In this document: positions 1 to 10,229 of the stretch, one piece after another | Layout of the letters: every line of letters begins with the position of its first letter | Position numbering within the stretch: position 1 is the stretch's first letter | Source of the DNA: Oncomelania hupensis | Taxonomy: Eukaryota; Mollusca; Gastropoda; Littorinimorpha; Pomatiopsidae | DNA: 64,000 nucleotides | Direction of reading: 5' to 3' | Assembly (NCBI GenBank): GCA_036898135.1 | Contig: CM072522.1 | Span: forward strand, 27,954,263 to 28,018,262 | Position numbers and translations under genes: made by a program | The notes under the pieces: generated by a model | The model's input: only the letters and a program-made list of their open reading frames with translations | Databases searched by the model: none | What the model was told of the DNA's origin: nothing

Positions 1-40
1 GTTAGCATTGTTGTTAGTTACATTATACAACAATAAAGTG

Positions 41-370
41 GGGGTGTTGGATAGCGCAGGGGTTGGAGCACTCGCTACTGTGTCGCAAGTTAAGCACCGT
101 CCAGTGCGGTTAGCACTTGGATGAGTGACCGCAAAACGTGAAGCGACAAATAACAACGCCCCCAGTTGACTCAACTGTGACTGAGTACCTACTCTCTTAA
201 GGGTGGGGAAGGTAAAGCAGCGAGAGAGAGATATGGGCATCACCCTCATTACGCTGGCCCAAGATAAGTGTGATCTCCAACATCACGCTCCCCTACGGCC
301 ACAAGGCTATGGGACATTTACCTTTTACCTTAAAGTGGGCTTTCGTTGCTCAAACCAACCGCTAAAGTTT
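41..370 (+). mobile_element. SINE with tRNA-like 5' end and 5S rRNA-like segment
   Basis: The 5' end has a tRNA A-box-like segment (TAGCGCAGGGGTTGGAGCAC, 52-71). It is followed at about 84-134 by a stretch resembling the 3' half of 5S rRNA: AAGTTAAGCACCGTCC and then GGTTAGCACTTGGATGAGTG and ACCGC match the 5S intermediate-element and C-box region. The body continues through GGGGAAGGTAAAG and a pyrimidine-rich end near 340-370. RNA polymerase III transcription and mobilisation by a partner LINE are inferred from SINE biology. The 3' boundary is approximate and no target duplication was found. Confidence 0.6.
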
Positions 371-1180
371 GAATTTTACATTTAGTTTCTGACAGGGCGT
401 GATTTCCCCTGTTTTTAACGGTACATTGATACCATAGCTGTGTGACCTTTGACCCTATTTGTGAGTGAACCACACAGCTTGTAAGAGTGTGTCTTTGGTG
501 TCTGAGGTAGCGTAGGGTCTATTCTATCAACCTTTACAAGCAATATTTGTACCGACTTTGGTAGCTGCTATTTTTAGCTTCAGAATTTTAGCTGGCAAGC
601 CAAAGGCTGTTGCTATCAATTGGCACAAAAACTACCGAATGTATCCATTAAAAAAAATAACTATACTATCAAAAGAGGTCTTTTTTTTATTTTAGAAGCT
701 TATTGTGTTCAGTGGGGCAACACTCACTGTGAATGTTAAAAGGATTTGTGGAGAGGGCATGCTCAAAGTGGGTTCCTTTGAAAGACAAACCCTCCACATT
801 CCAGCAACATCAACACAAACAATGAAGTCACAAGCAACTCACTTTTGAGGGAACAGGGGTAAGTTCCGATCACTTCACTCACACCGCAGACTGTGCTGTG
901 CCGTGGACATGCCTCAGGATGTGGAAAGTGTGTATGCGATGTATGAATTGTCATTCAATCATTCATGCTGGGCCTGTATTGTAATGTTCTTCATCATTTT
1001 CTGGTACGTTTTATCATATGTGCTTCTTGTTCTTGTGTGTCGTTTATGGTGAGGAATGGGTATTTGTTTTAAAAGTGAGATTGTGTATTATGCGTGACCT
1101 GAGAGCATGTATATTGGTACAGATCGCCGAGCTTTGAGCCTGATTTATTATTTGGGGAATAAGCTCGTAAGTAGCATCCA
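371..1180. other. Intergenic, no supported feature
   Basis: AT-rich DNA with short unsupported ORFs only. I see no splice-site-bounded coding segment and no recognisable element before the ATT microsatellite. Confidence 0.5.
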
Positions 1181-1195
1181 TTATTATTATTATTA

Positions 1196-1265
<70 letters not shown>
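1176..1265. repeat. (ATT)n microsatellite
   Basis: About 90 bp of TTA/ATT triplets with one interruption. The poly-Ile and poly-Tyr ORFs over it are artefacts. Confidence 0.95.
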
Positions 1266-1268
<3 letters not shown>

Positions 1269-2440
1269 ATGTCTAATGTAAACGGATAAAATCACATTTT
1301 TGTTAAAATTCAGGGTGGGGGATAGGTATAGCTTATTAATGTGTATCAACTTGTAGACCCTGTAAAATATGATGCATGCATTTACAACAGGTACATTATT
1401 GCCATAGAAAAGTCTAGCCTAGGGGTGTTAACTAGTGCCATGTTTTATTTCAATGCCCAGTTATATGTTAGATGTCAAATTCTAGCGTAACGCCATCTAG
1501 AATCATTATTATTATGGAACCCAGACTTGGAAAGTTTGCATACTAGATCACATTGGACAAGCCTTACACAAGGGACAGAAGGGCAAGCGAAGAAACAAAA
1601 TGAACAAATATATTTTTCCTTTTTTGTGGGGTGGCGGGTTTGTTTGTTAAAGATTATGTCCTAGTGCGAAGTAAGAGTTGCAATCAATACCTATTCTCTT
1701 ACAAAAGAAAATAAAAGGTAACCCTTACAAAGGTTGTCGTGTAAGATCCAACAGCACTACGCAATTCATGTCAGTCTTTATGTTGTTTGCAGCTATTGTT
1801 CTTGGACCATAAACCGGGCTGTCAATTAACCAACTTTGTAGGAGCCCACATTAACCTTCATGCTGCGCTGTCAACGTACGTCAACATTTTCTTTAGCTCA
1901 GAGCAGGAAAAACATGTCAGCAGGCTAAGGGTTAATGAACTTAGTAAGGGAAATAACTCCATCCCTACACAACATTACACAAAAACAGATATTACCTCCC
2001 TTCCTAGTTTAAAACCTCTTATACCACTAGGGAGGCAAAAACTGTGTGTACAACACAAGCAGGCCTGGACTGGTCTGGCCTGGACTGGAGTTCATTGGCA
2101 GCATGTTGGTCCTATAGGGAATAAGCGAAAGATAGCAAAGATCTATCTCCCCTTTCTCTGCTGCTGCTGGTTTGCATGTGTGGATGTGTGCCATAGATAC
2201 AGATGGCTGCTTCGCTGTGTTCTCAGCTTGTCACTGTACTGGCTGATTTTCCAAAGCCTAAGAACAAAACCTATACCACTATTTGTTGCAGCTCAGGGCC
2301 CATACTATATGCCTCTCAAACACCGCAATGGAGTTCAGTGCAACAGAACAAAACTATGAAAATGAAATGTAAAAATAAAAAAGAAGCTGAAGATGAAAAA
2401 AAAAACTTAAAAAAATGTACTAATTAAACAAAAAGTTTAA
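1266..2440. other. Downstream flank of the 181-residue protein gene
   Basis: No gene recognised. A 190-codon plus-strand frame at 1787-2359 has no domain and no codon signal. Much of this may be intergenic or 3' UTR of the minus-strand gene ending at 2455. Confidence 0.4.
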
Positions 2441-2454
2441 AATAAAACTCTTTC

Positions 2455-5400
2455 TTACTTGTTGGAGGCTTTTTTTTCTGCGTAATGGCTCATATACTCC
2501 ATCATCTCTTTATTCAGCTCCCCGAGTCGCATGCTCAAGTCCCGAGCCACTTGCAGCGACTCCTCAATCTTGTCCCCCACCACCTCCAGGTCCATGTCAG
2601 GGGTGGTCGGGAACCAGTCCTCCTCGTCGATCTTCTTGGAGTTCTCTGTGAAGAACTGAAGAGAAGAAATACAGAGGGTGAACTACTCACATTCCAAATG
2701 TACTATTTGCCTAGCCTGAAGAAATGTTTCATCAACACGAAAAATGTGCACTGTGTGATTTTGTCTTGTTTTGGGTCTAAATTAGCATTCGTTTGGTTTA
2801 TGTACACAATTGTTTCTCTTAATAGAGAAGAAATGTAAATGAAATTTGATCCAGAGATCGTGTTTACATGCATGTTTTCCTGCAACCTTGAGGCATATTT
2901 AAAGCTACTCAGATGATGCATTTTTACTGAAATGAGGTGAAAGGTTTACACTAAACAGCTTTGTTTCAGTCACAGCCGGAATTTCATAAAAAAAACCAAA
3001 ACTGACTTTAGCTGCAAGCATAAAGCTGCCATGGCGGCTAATTATGATCTGAATAAACTCATACAACTCAATCAAATAAAGTCTTTCGAAAAATCTGTGT
3101 CATCCCCACTTCCATTGTATATTCAGTTTGTCAAAATCCCACCGGACGTCTACAAGAACGTGCGTTTATATGTGTGGCAATTTCTAGGGCTTTTTCAAGG
3201 AAGCAGGTTCAATGGAAAGGTGAAGGAAAGAAGCTTGATAGAGGTTTTTGGGCATCTTAGGCAGAAAATCGTACACAGGGTCTTCTCAAATAAAGAGAGG
3301 AGACAAAGGTAGGAGTCTCAAGTACAGATGCAGAAAGTGCTGAGACACCAGCCAAAGAGCTAAAGGCCGGAGTAGGCGCTGTTCATGTTTTATTTTATAC
3401 TATAGTGATGCAAAATTATTCTGTCCATGCACATATTTTGTTGTTTGTTGCTGACCATACACGTAAGTTTTAAAAATGCTAGAGCAATCCATGCTGATCC
3501 CTGCTCTTTAGAAATCCATGACTGCCACACCTTGACAGTCTCTTATCTTTTAGACACGACGCTTAGATTCAATTTTGAAATGATCCAAATACAAAACTAT
3601 TGTAAAAATATGACTATAGTATATACACTTGTTATGCAGCAGCTTGACATGTAAATGTTGTTTTACCAGTATGGCTACAACTGAAAAAAAAACCGCTACT
3701 ACAACAATACATACCAAAACAGTTTGCCATCTGAGGAAACTTGAAAGAATCATTGAAAAGTTAATGCATGGTGGGAGCAGACAACAGCAAAAGAGGGCGC
3801 CAATCTGGGGTTTTAGGTCGCCTCGAGAGGATTTTTACTCACATTTGATGACAGTGCCAGGTTTGTCAGCACTACCTGATCAAGGTCTTCAGGTCAAAAT
3901 GAAAAAGATGTTTCCCATAAAATTATAACAGATATATATACACAAAATTTTTTCAATTAACTAATTGCAAACAAAAGTATACCTCGTTGACTTGCTGCAT
4001 AAGCTTCAGTTTTTGGCCACATACGTCCGAATAGCCCACAATGAAGATGGTCACTTGCTGTTGGTACTATGCAAGATAAAATATACAAAGTAATAAATTA
4101 AAAAATATCACTTTTTTTTGGGGGGGGGGGGGATGGGGAGGGGAAGATACTATTTTTATGAGAGGGTGGGGGAGGGGGAAGGAAAGGGGAGATATCTGTG
4201 ACCCCTGCAATCTTTGAATGTACTCTTTCCACCTTAATAAACGGCATCCATGTCTATCTCCCTTAGCAGCAAGGGTTGCTTTTTTTTTCTTTTAAAGTTG
4301 AAAAGTTGAATTCCTCACATAATCTCTGACTATAAATAGTAAAGTCAAAGACAAAGTATTCTGTATTCCACCAAAATGAAAATGTAGGTTTCTCTGGCAC
4401 ACATAAACAACAATGGACATAAACACACACACCCACAGACACATACATTGGTAAGAACATAAAACATATCCATCCATCTTTTGATATAAGCATACAAACA
4501 TAACATATCCATCCATTCATTATAACAGCACTGTCTGCCCACATACCCCTGGCCATATAGGCCTACTGTAGCACAACATTGATTAATAATTCATTCTGGT
4601 TTCATCAGTCCTAAATATAGCCCCACATTCACCTCTCAACCACTACACATGTCTCCCACTTGAACATGCACACCCTCCCCCTATAAAAATGCCAGAAATA
4701 AATAAAACATAAATTAGCATAATAAAATTATAAAATAAATAAATAAATAAATATGACTGGACACACCAGAGGCAGGTTGCCGTTGTACATGCGCCCAGAA
4801 GTACGTCTCTATCTCCCTGTTTGGTTTGGTTTGGTTTGGAAAGGTGTTGTGGGTAGTGTGAACAGCAAATATACGAATCCAATGACCTTTGACTCCTACG
4901 GATGAAAGCCTAATCTGTGCATGCATTCCATCACACAGACTTTAAAGACCCTGATGCTCATGTCCTAGACAGGTGAGTGCCACAGACAAAAACATGCCCA
5001 GCAAGTCCTATTTCCTCTCAGGCATGCAGGATGGATCAGTTGTCTGGGGCGTTCAGACCATGCGGATAAAGCATCAAGTTGGTGCTTTGGGGATCGGCTT
5101 GAGTTAAGATTCAGACTCAGCCAGCGCCTTGAGCAGCTCTTGAGATGGAAAAGTGCCTGCGCTATATAAGAACACGTACCTTCTTCTTTTTAACTTGATC
5201 CTTCATCAGTTCCTCTAACTCCATCTGAAAACAAAAAGGAATTGATTGTTAAATCAATACACAGGCACACATTGTGCAGATCTACAACGAAGAATACAAA
5301 GCATGGAAATAAGGTGTTACAGAAGACGTCTGGGCATTTCCTATACCCAGCACATCACCAACAACGACGTCCGACATACGATCACACAAGCCATTGGACA

Positions 5401-7185
5401 AAACGATGACATGCTCACAGTGATGATGAAACGGAAACTCAGATGGTATGGCCATGTCACCAGAGCATCAGGCCTTGCAATGGCCATCCTGCAAGGCACG
5501 GTGCAAGGAGGCAGAAGAAAAGGGAGACAGAAAAAGAGGTGGGAGGACAACATTCGAGAATGGACTGGCTTGACACTGAGCAAAGCCATGAGGGTTGCTG
5601 AGGACAGAGAAAGATGGAGTATGCTGGTTAAACGACATTCTGTGGTGCCCCAACGACCTTCGAGTTACGAGATAGGATAGGAAAGGAACTTTTTAAACTG
5701 ATGGCAAATCCATATATGATTTTCTCTTGTTGAGATAATACAGTTTTCAGAGTCGAATAGCAACACTTTTTTTCATTTACCACTAGAAAATCCTCATCAA
5801 TCAATCAATCTTTCAAAGCAATGAATCACTCCACCCAGGTACTCACAATGTCTTGTAAGTATTCCAGATTGGAATGTCCGTACAAGTTGTCAGAGTCCTC
5901 AAACGTGCTGTAGATCTGCAACCAGACAGTAAAATTTAATTTTATTAGTAATAAATAAAATAACAAAAACTAGTCTATCACTAATAGAAGCAGTGTGTTA
6001 GTCAGTTCACCAGTCCGTCCCAATTTGCACACCAATAAATCGCATCTGATCATGATGCTATGTCTGGTGCATGCAAATGTCTCATTTGTAACCAATTATC
6101 TGTACAATGATGGGTTCCGATAGGCCAGTTTCCACCAAACAGGCGACCCTTGATGCTGGCTGAGCATAGGATTGGTGTAGGCCTATGTCCTCAACAGCCT
6201 CGGACATTCAGATTGGGGTCAGCGTCACGCTGAGGCCCAATGCCTGTATAACCTGTGTAACAGCCTTATAACAGCACAAGGTCCATTCCAAACAGTTTGG
6301 CTGCTACAGGTTCAAATCAAAAGTAGACAGGACCTCACTGGAAAAAACCACAGAAGCCCAAGCTAAGTATGGTAACCTACACTTGGGTTTACCACAAACA
6401 CACAAACTACCTGTGAAAAAAGGGAGGAATCCAGAGTAACTGGAGAAAACCCTAGTTATCCTGACAAGACTCATATCTAGGTCACATAAGTTCCCCCTCC
6501 TGTAGCAAAAAACCTTCAGCACAGGAAATTGTGCTACCGTGACACCAGGAATTGAAGCAAAAACAATTTATCTGAGTGTCAAACTAAGAATGTCTGCTAA
6601 ACTAGCAAATTATAAAAAAAAAAAAAAACACACACAGTGATCGTCCTAGGGATTTGCAAAACCGGTATGACGTAACAGTAAACAAACCCACTCGAACGCA
6701 AACCGGTAGGCCAGTCACGGAAACCGGTGTGACCCATAGCAAAGCTTAATAATGCGTCACTATTTTTGCCACCGAAAATCTGCCGACGAATGCAGTGATT
6801 AATTTATTGCTCACCGTAAAGCCTACTAACTATAACTGAAACGATGTTTGCCAAAAATAAAAGGCCTTTCTTACCTAAACATCTTCGTCTTCACATAAAC
6901 TTCTTTTATCGCCCCTCTCCCTAGGTAGCAAAAAATGAAAAAAGAGATTTTTGCTTCTTCATTATTACTAGCCTATCTGCCACTGTCGCAATATATACTG
7001 ACGAGCACGAGAAAAGAAAAAATCGAAAAGTGTGCGAGTTTAATTTATCCGTAATCACGATAGCCTTGCGCCCGCCAATGTTATAATATAATTCTGTATT
7101 AATTACCTCAAAGAATATAGCAAGGCTACTGAATGCATTCGCAGGCCTCTCGTCTACACTCCCTAAACACATAATCAGCGTGGCT

Positions 7186-7258
<73 letters not shown>

Positions 7259-7946
7259 TCTCTCTAAATTTCTCTTGTTTTTCTTTCTCTTTTCCTTTAT
7301 TTTTGAAATCAGTCAAACAAAATAAGAACCGGTAGGCTCTACCGGGTACTGATTTTTCAACCGGTATTTTTATTCTCAAACCGGTAAAATACCGGTAATT
7401 TCCGGTTAAATCCATCCCTGCACACACACACAAACCAAATCTTCTTCAGATGAGAGATAAACCGATGTCTAGCCTGTGCACGCTCTCGATCATTCCATAA
7501 AATGGATTTTAAAATATCCTGATGTGAAGCTCATGTCCTAGACGGGGGAGTGCCGGCTACACAAATAAACCCAGCATGCACTCTAGGTCCCGTCTCCCCA
7601 CCATACCTGATCACCCAGGATAGTGCTCAGTTGTCTGGCTTTAAGAAGGGGCCTTGCATGTCTTGAGTGACATTATGTACTGGCCAGTGCCTTGAGCACC
7701 TCTTGAGCTGGAAAAGGGATATATTAGTACATAACCATGATTATATACAAATAAAATAAAATAAATTTTGTTTTAAAGTTCTATGTAACTTGTACTCACC
7801 GTTTCAACTCGTGTCATCACTTTCTCCAGTTCATCCTTGGTCTCATCAGCGATTCGCTGGGCCAGCGACCGAGCGTTGCGGTCAATAACAGCCTGTGCCG
7901 GCCCATCGCCGCGATCCAGAATGCTGATACTTCCCACGTAATTCAT
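2455..7946 (-). CDS. Five-coding-exon gene, 181-residue coiled-coil-like protein of unknown function
   Basis: Coding exons, in transcript order, are 7946-7800, 5915-5847, 5224-5180, 4066-3983 and 2655-2455. Lengths are 147, 69, 45, 84 and 201 nt, all phase 0. Donors are gtgagt, gtgagt, gtacgt and gtatac, and every acceptor ends in AG. Translation starts MNYVGSISILDRGDG and ends HYAEKKASNK before TAA at 2457-2455. The upstream exon boundary is at 7950, so the ATG lies 4 nt inside its exon. The protein is charged and helical-looking (DETKDELEKVMTRVE, MELEELMKDQVKKKK), which suggests coiled coil. I do not recognise the family. The phase consistency of five independent segments makes the gene model strong. 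The final exon could instead splice on at GTAAGA, which overlaps the stop codon. Confidence 0.8.
3031..3312 (+). CDS. Possible 93-codon ORF inside an intron, unrecognised
   Basis: The ORF begins GCCATGGCGGC, a good Kozak context, and reads MAANYDLNKLIQLNQ to a TAG. It is antisense within the 2.66-3.98 kb intron of the minus-strand gene. No domain is recognised. It may be a retrogene fragment, part of an unidentified repeat, or chance. Confidence 0.2.
   Translation: MAANYDLNKLIQLNQIKSFEKSVSSPLPLYIQFVKIPPDVYKNVRLYVWQFLGLFQGSRFNGKVKERSLIEVFGHLRQKIVHRVFSNKERRQR
4953..5176 (+). mobile_element. SINE-like dispersed repeat, copy 1
   Basis: The segment runs from GATGCTCATGTCCTAGACAG to GCGCTATATAAGAACA. 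It shares many blocks with 7520-7735: TCATGTCCTAGAC, GAGTGCC, CAGTTGTCTGG and the block CCTTGAGCA-CTCTTGAG-TGGAAAAG. The GCGCTATATAA ending resembles 3' ends shared by CR1/L2-mobilised SINEs. Its right end abuts the splice donor of the 5224-5180 exon. Confidence 0.6.
5264..5684 (+). mobile_element. RTE-like LINE, 3' fragment
   Basis: Encodes the C-terminal end of a non-LTR reverse transcriptase polyprotein. Readable blocks are DLQRRIQSMEIRCYRRR, KRKLRWYGHVTRASG and GGRRKGRQKKRWEDNIREW. It ends in the family-specific GATAGGATAGG tail. The fragment is 5' truncated and sits in an intron of the gene at 2455-7946. Longer copies are at 12715-14013 and 59949-63230. Confidence 0.85.
6635..7420. mobile_element. 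Non-autonomous hAT-like element with ACCGGT subterminal motifs
   Basis: The right end reads ATTTAACC-type sequence to CCATCCCTG, so its inverted terminus begins CAGGGATGG. The left end CAGTGATCG is an imperfect match. ACCGGT-type motifs cluster at both ends, near 6660, 6703, 6722, 7328, 7360, 7380, 7391 and 7404, a pattern typical of transposase-binding subterminal repeats. Both flanks are CACACA, compatible with an 8-bp target duplication in a CA tract but ambiguous because of the repeat. No transposase ORF. It contains a (TC)n tract at 7188-7265. Confidence 0.45.
7520..7735 (+). mobile_element. SINE-like dispersed repeat, copy 2
   Basis: Shares the TCATGTCCTAGACGGG start, the TCAGTTGTCTGG centre and the CCTTGAGCACCTCTTGAGC block with the copy at 4953-5176. 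Divergence is substantial, so both are old. No target duplication was found. Confidence 0.55.
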
Positions 7947-8517
7947 GGTGCTGCAACATAAGGCATCAACGTGAATGGATGTAGAACTGCTGGTAACTGC
8001 ATTAAGGTAAAATGGTAACGCATTAACTTGAGTTGAGGTGGTAAAATAAAGGTCAAAAGAGTAGACCTCAGCCTCGCTTCGAGTCATAGATTTTCAAAAA
8101 GATGAGACAGACAGAGCAGAGCAAAAAGCCAAAGGGGACACAACATGTAGTACAGCAGGTTAAAAGGTTCCATAGTACATGTAATTCGCTAAAATCTTCT
8201 TCAGCAGTTAAAAGCTGATGAAAATACAAATCCAAATAACACAAGCACAACAAACTACAGCACTGAGCACAAATCATCAATCTCAATACATTAATTGCCT
8301 TCATTAATTGTTCATTGCCTGCCACATAGACTCTACAAGGGGGTAAACTAATATGATAGATTTTTAAAATTTGTAACTGTCATCATAAGCATTACCTGTA
8401 TAAATAAATAAACTTGACCAGGACTTTCCACTTTCATAAAAAATAAAATTAATGGGGCAATATTATACATGTATACACTTCAACAAAATATTTACACATT
8501 TGTGAAGAATATATTAT

Positions 8518-8518
<1 letters not shown>

Positions 8519-8602
<84 letters not shown>

Positions 8603-8605
8603 AAG
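8519..8605. repeat. (TC)n microsatellite
   Basis: About 85 bp of TC dinucleotides with one interruption, in the first intron of the 181-residue protein gene if that gene starts near 9141. Confidence 0.95.
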
Positions 8606-9129
8606 CTCTGGACAGTTACAAATGTAAATAACAGAAATCTCCTTAATAATGCTTCTCTGTGGTCGTAGCATTTTATGGCAGTCTCAAGACTGAACTGTAC
8701 GTGCCTGCATGATTTGATCAGAAGAACGATGCAGATTTTTGGGCAATATTCAAAGTACTATCCTGAATATTGCGAGAATTAATTGACACGTTAAACTGTT
8801 TAACAAGTAGTAATTCTACAGCTTGCAAAAAGAAAATCAGGGCGGCTTCTTTTTTTTTTCCTGTCTAATAAAATAATTGTTTCGTTTAGCATCATTTGAA
8901 AATTTCACATAATTTGGCAAGTCGACGAGGCACGAGCACTTTCGCACACTGCCTCATTTCAAAAAGAAGCGTCAAACAAAGTAAAGTTTTATTTAACAGC
9001 AAAAGTGCGTTTTCAACATACATGGACTCAGTCAGCAAACAACTGTACGGCTAATATGTTCAATAATTTTGCTCCAATCATGATGCAAAATGTTACTTTT
9101 CAAAGGTTCTGATCTGTCAACAATTGGGC

Positions 9130-9180
9130 CGCCATCTTACCGGAATTACACTGTCACGTGACACGTTGCTAGGCGAGAGC
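9130..9180 (-). promoter_or_regulatory. Putative promoter and 5' UTR exon of the 181-residue protein gene
   Basis: Read on the minus strand, the segment carries an RFX half-site-like AGCAAC, a CACGTGAC E-box and AAGATGGCGGC, which matches the YY1 motif often found just downstream of animal start sites. A donor-like GTAAGA starts at 9140 inside the YY1 match, so a non-coding exon could end at 9141. The first coding exon needs such an upstream exon because its acceptor is at 7951-7952. This is inference from motifs only. Confidence 0.4.
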
Positions 9181-9203
9181 GTGGATTGACTTAAGATCAA
9201 TAA

Positions 9204-9340
9204 CCATTCACAGATAAGATAAGATAACAATTTTATTTAACAAGGGTAAAAGATTAAGCACCGTGGTTTTTTGTTTGTTTGTTTGTTTTTACATCTTGCC
9301 CTTGGGGCTTGTAACAATAACAATTATTATAACAAAATAA
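9204..9340 (-). mobile_element. LINE or SINE 3' end with GATAA tail, minus orientation
   Basis: Contains GATAAGATAAGATAACA followed by a T-rich segment. The reverse complement (TTATCTTATC) matches the end of the plus-strand element at about 59370-59665. This is the 3' tail of a CR1-type retroelement lying on the minus strand. Its other boundary is not visible. Confidence 0.4.
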
Positions 9341-9394
9341 CTTCATAACAATATCATATTATGTAACAAACAATTAATATAATCAAGATCTGAG

Positions 9395-9490
9395 CGCGCG
9401 CGCACGCACACGCACACACACACACACACACACCCCACACACACACACACCCGTCCCACACACAAACACACACACACACACATACACACA
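9395..9490. repeat. (CA)n microsatellite
   Basis: CG-interrupted CA tract, from GCGCGCACGCACACG into CACACA. Confidence 0.9.
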
Positions 9491-9769
9491 TACTGAAATG
9501 TCAACCGAATAATGCAAGACATCTCAAACAGACAGCGAAAGAGATTATAACGGTAAAAATAAAATTTTCTCCTAAAACATATTGTTATTAATTTGTATGT
9601 GATATGAAATTAACAAATATTTAAATGAATGAAGCCGATTTCAATTAAATACCTATTTTATCAAACATAATAATCCAATCAGTTTACTAAACAAAAGGCA
9701 TGAGAGACACGATATCTCAATCGATCTGAGTGTTTTTTTTTTCTCCCTAAAGCACTAAGCCTAGGGACT

Positions 9770-10061
9770 GTTTATTATTATCTGGCAAAAAGAAGTAAGT
9801 CCATGTGTCATTCACAGTTATCTGGCAAAAAAGCAATATCTTCATAATAATAATTATGACAGATAGCAGTAAGTCCAGGTATTGTTCAAAATAACCTGGC
9901 AGAAAGCAGTAAGTACACATACTGCGCTCTGCCAGACTATTTAAAAACACTGTGTTTTTAGATTAATTTGGTGGAAAACAGCATGTCCAGTTACTGCTCT
10001 CTGCCAGATTATTTAACAAGGTTCTTTCTCCAGAATAATGGCAGAAAGCAGAATGTCCATT
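9770..10061. repeat. Degenerate interspersed repeat built on CTGGCAGAAAGCAGTAAGTCC
   Basis: The motif TCTGGCARAAAGCAGTAAGT recurs at about 9781, 9821, 9861, 9896, 9971 and 10037. The inverted form CTGCCAGATTATTTAA occurs at 9927 and 10003. Spacing is irregular, about 35-75 bp. No coding content. Confidence 0.55.
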
Positions 10062-10229
10062 AAAACCATAAGTTTTCATAAACTAAATGCTTCTCTTTTC
10101 TGATTTTCTTAATTTAAATGCAAATCAATGCCAGACATCAGAAAATATACTCACCGCATGACGAAAGCAATTGAGCTTTGAAAGATATAAATGCAAACAC
10201 AAAAGTCGATTTTCTCGAAAGTTAGTTTT

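Noticed and set aside
1044..1349. Poly-Ile, poly-Tyr and poly-Asn ORFs over ATT/TAA tracts (also at 20772, 25734, 50654, 52664 and 53428)
   Set aside because: They are translations of triplet microsatellites.
1787..2359. 190-codon plus-strand ORF
   Set aside because: No domain, low-complexity Leu/Cys stretches, no splice or start context, and it is antisense to a likely 3' flank.
5246..5680. Host exon between exons of the 181-residue protein gene
   Set aside because: It lies on the opposite strand and matches the C-terminal part of the RTE-like LINE with its GGATA tail.
6921..7433. 170-codon minus ORF with RERERE repeat
   Set aside because: It is the translation of the (TC)n tract inside a hAT-like element. 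No conserved flanking protein.
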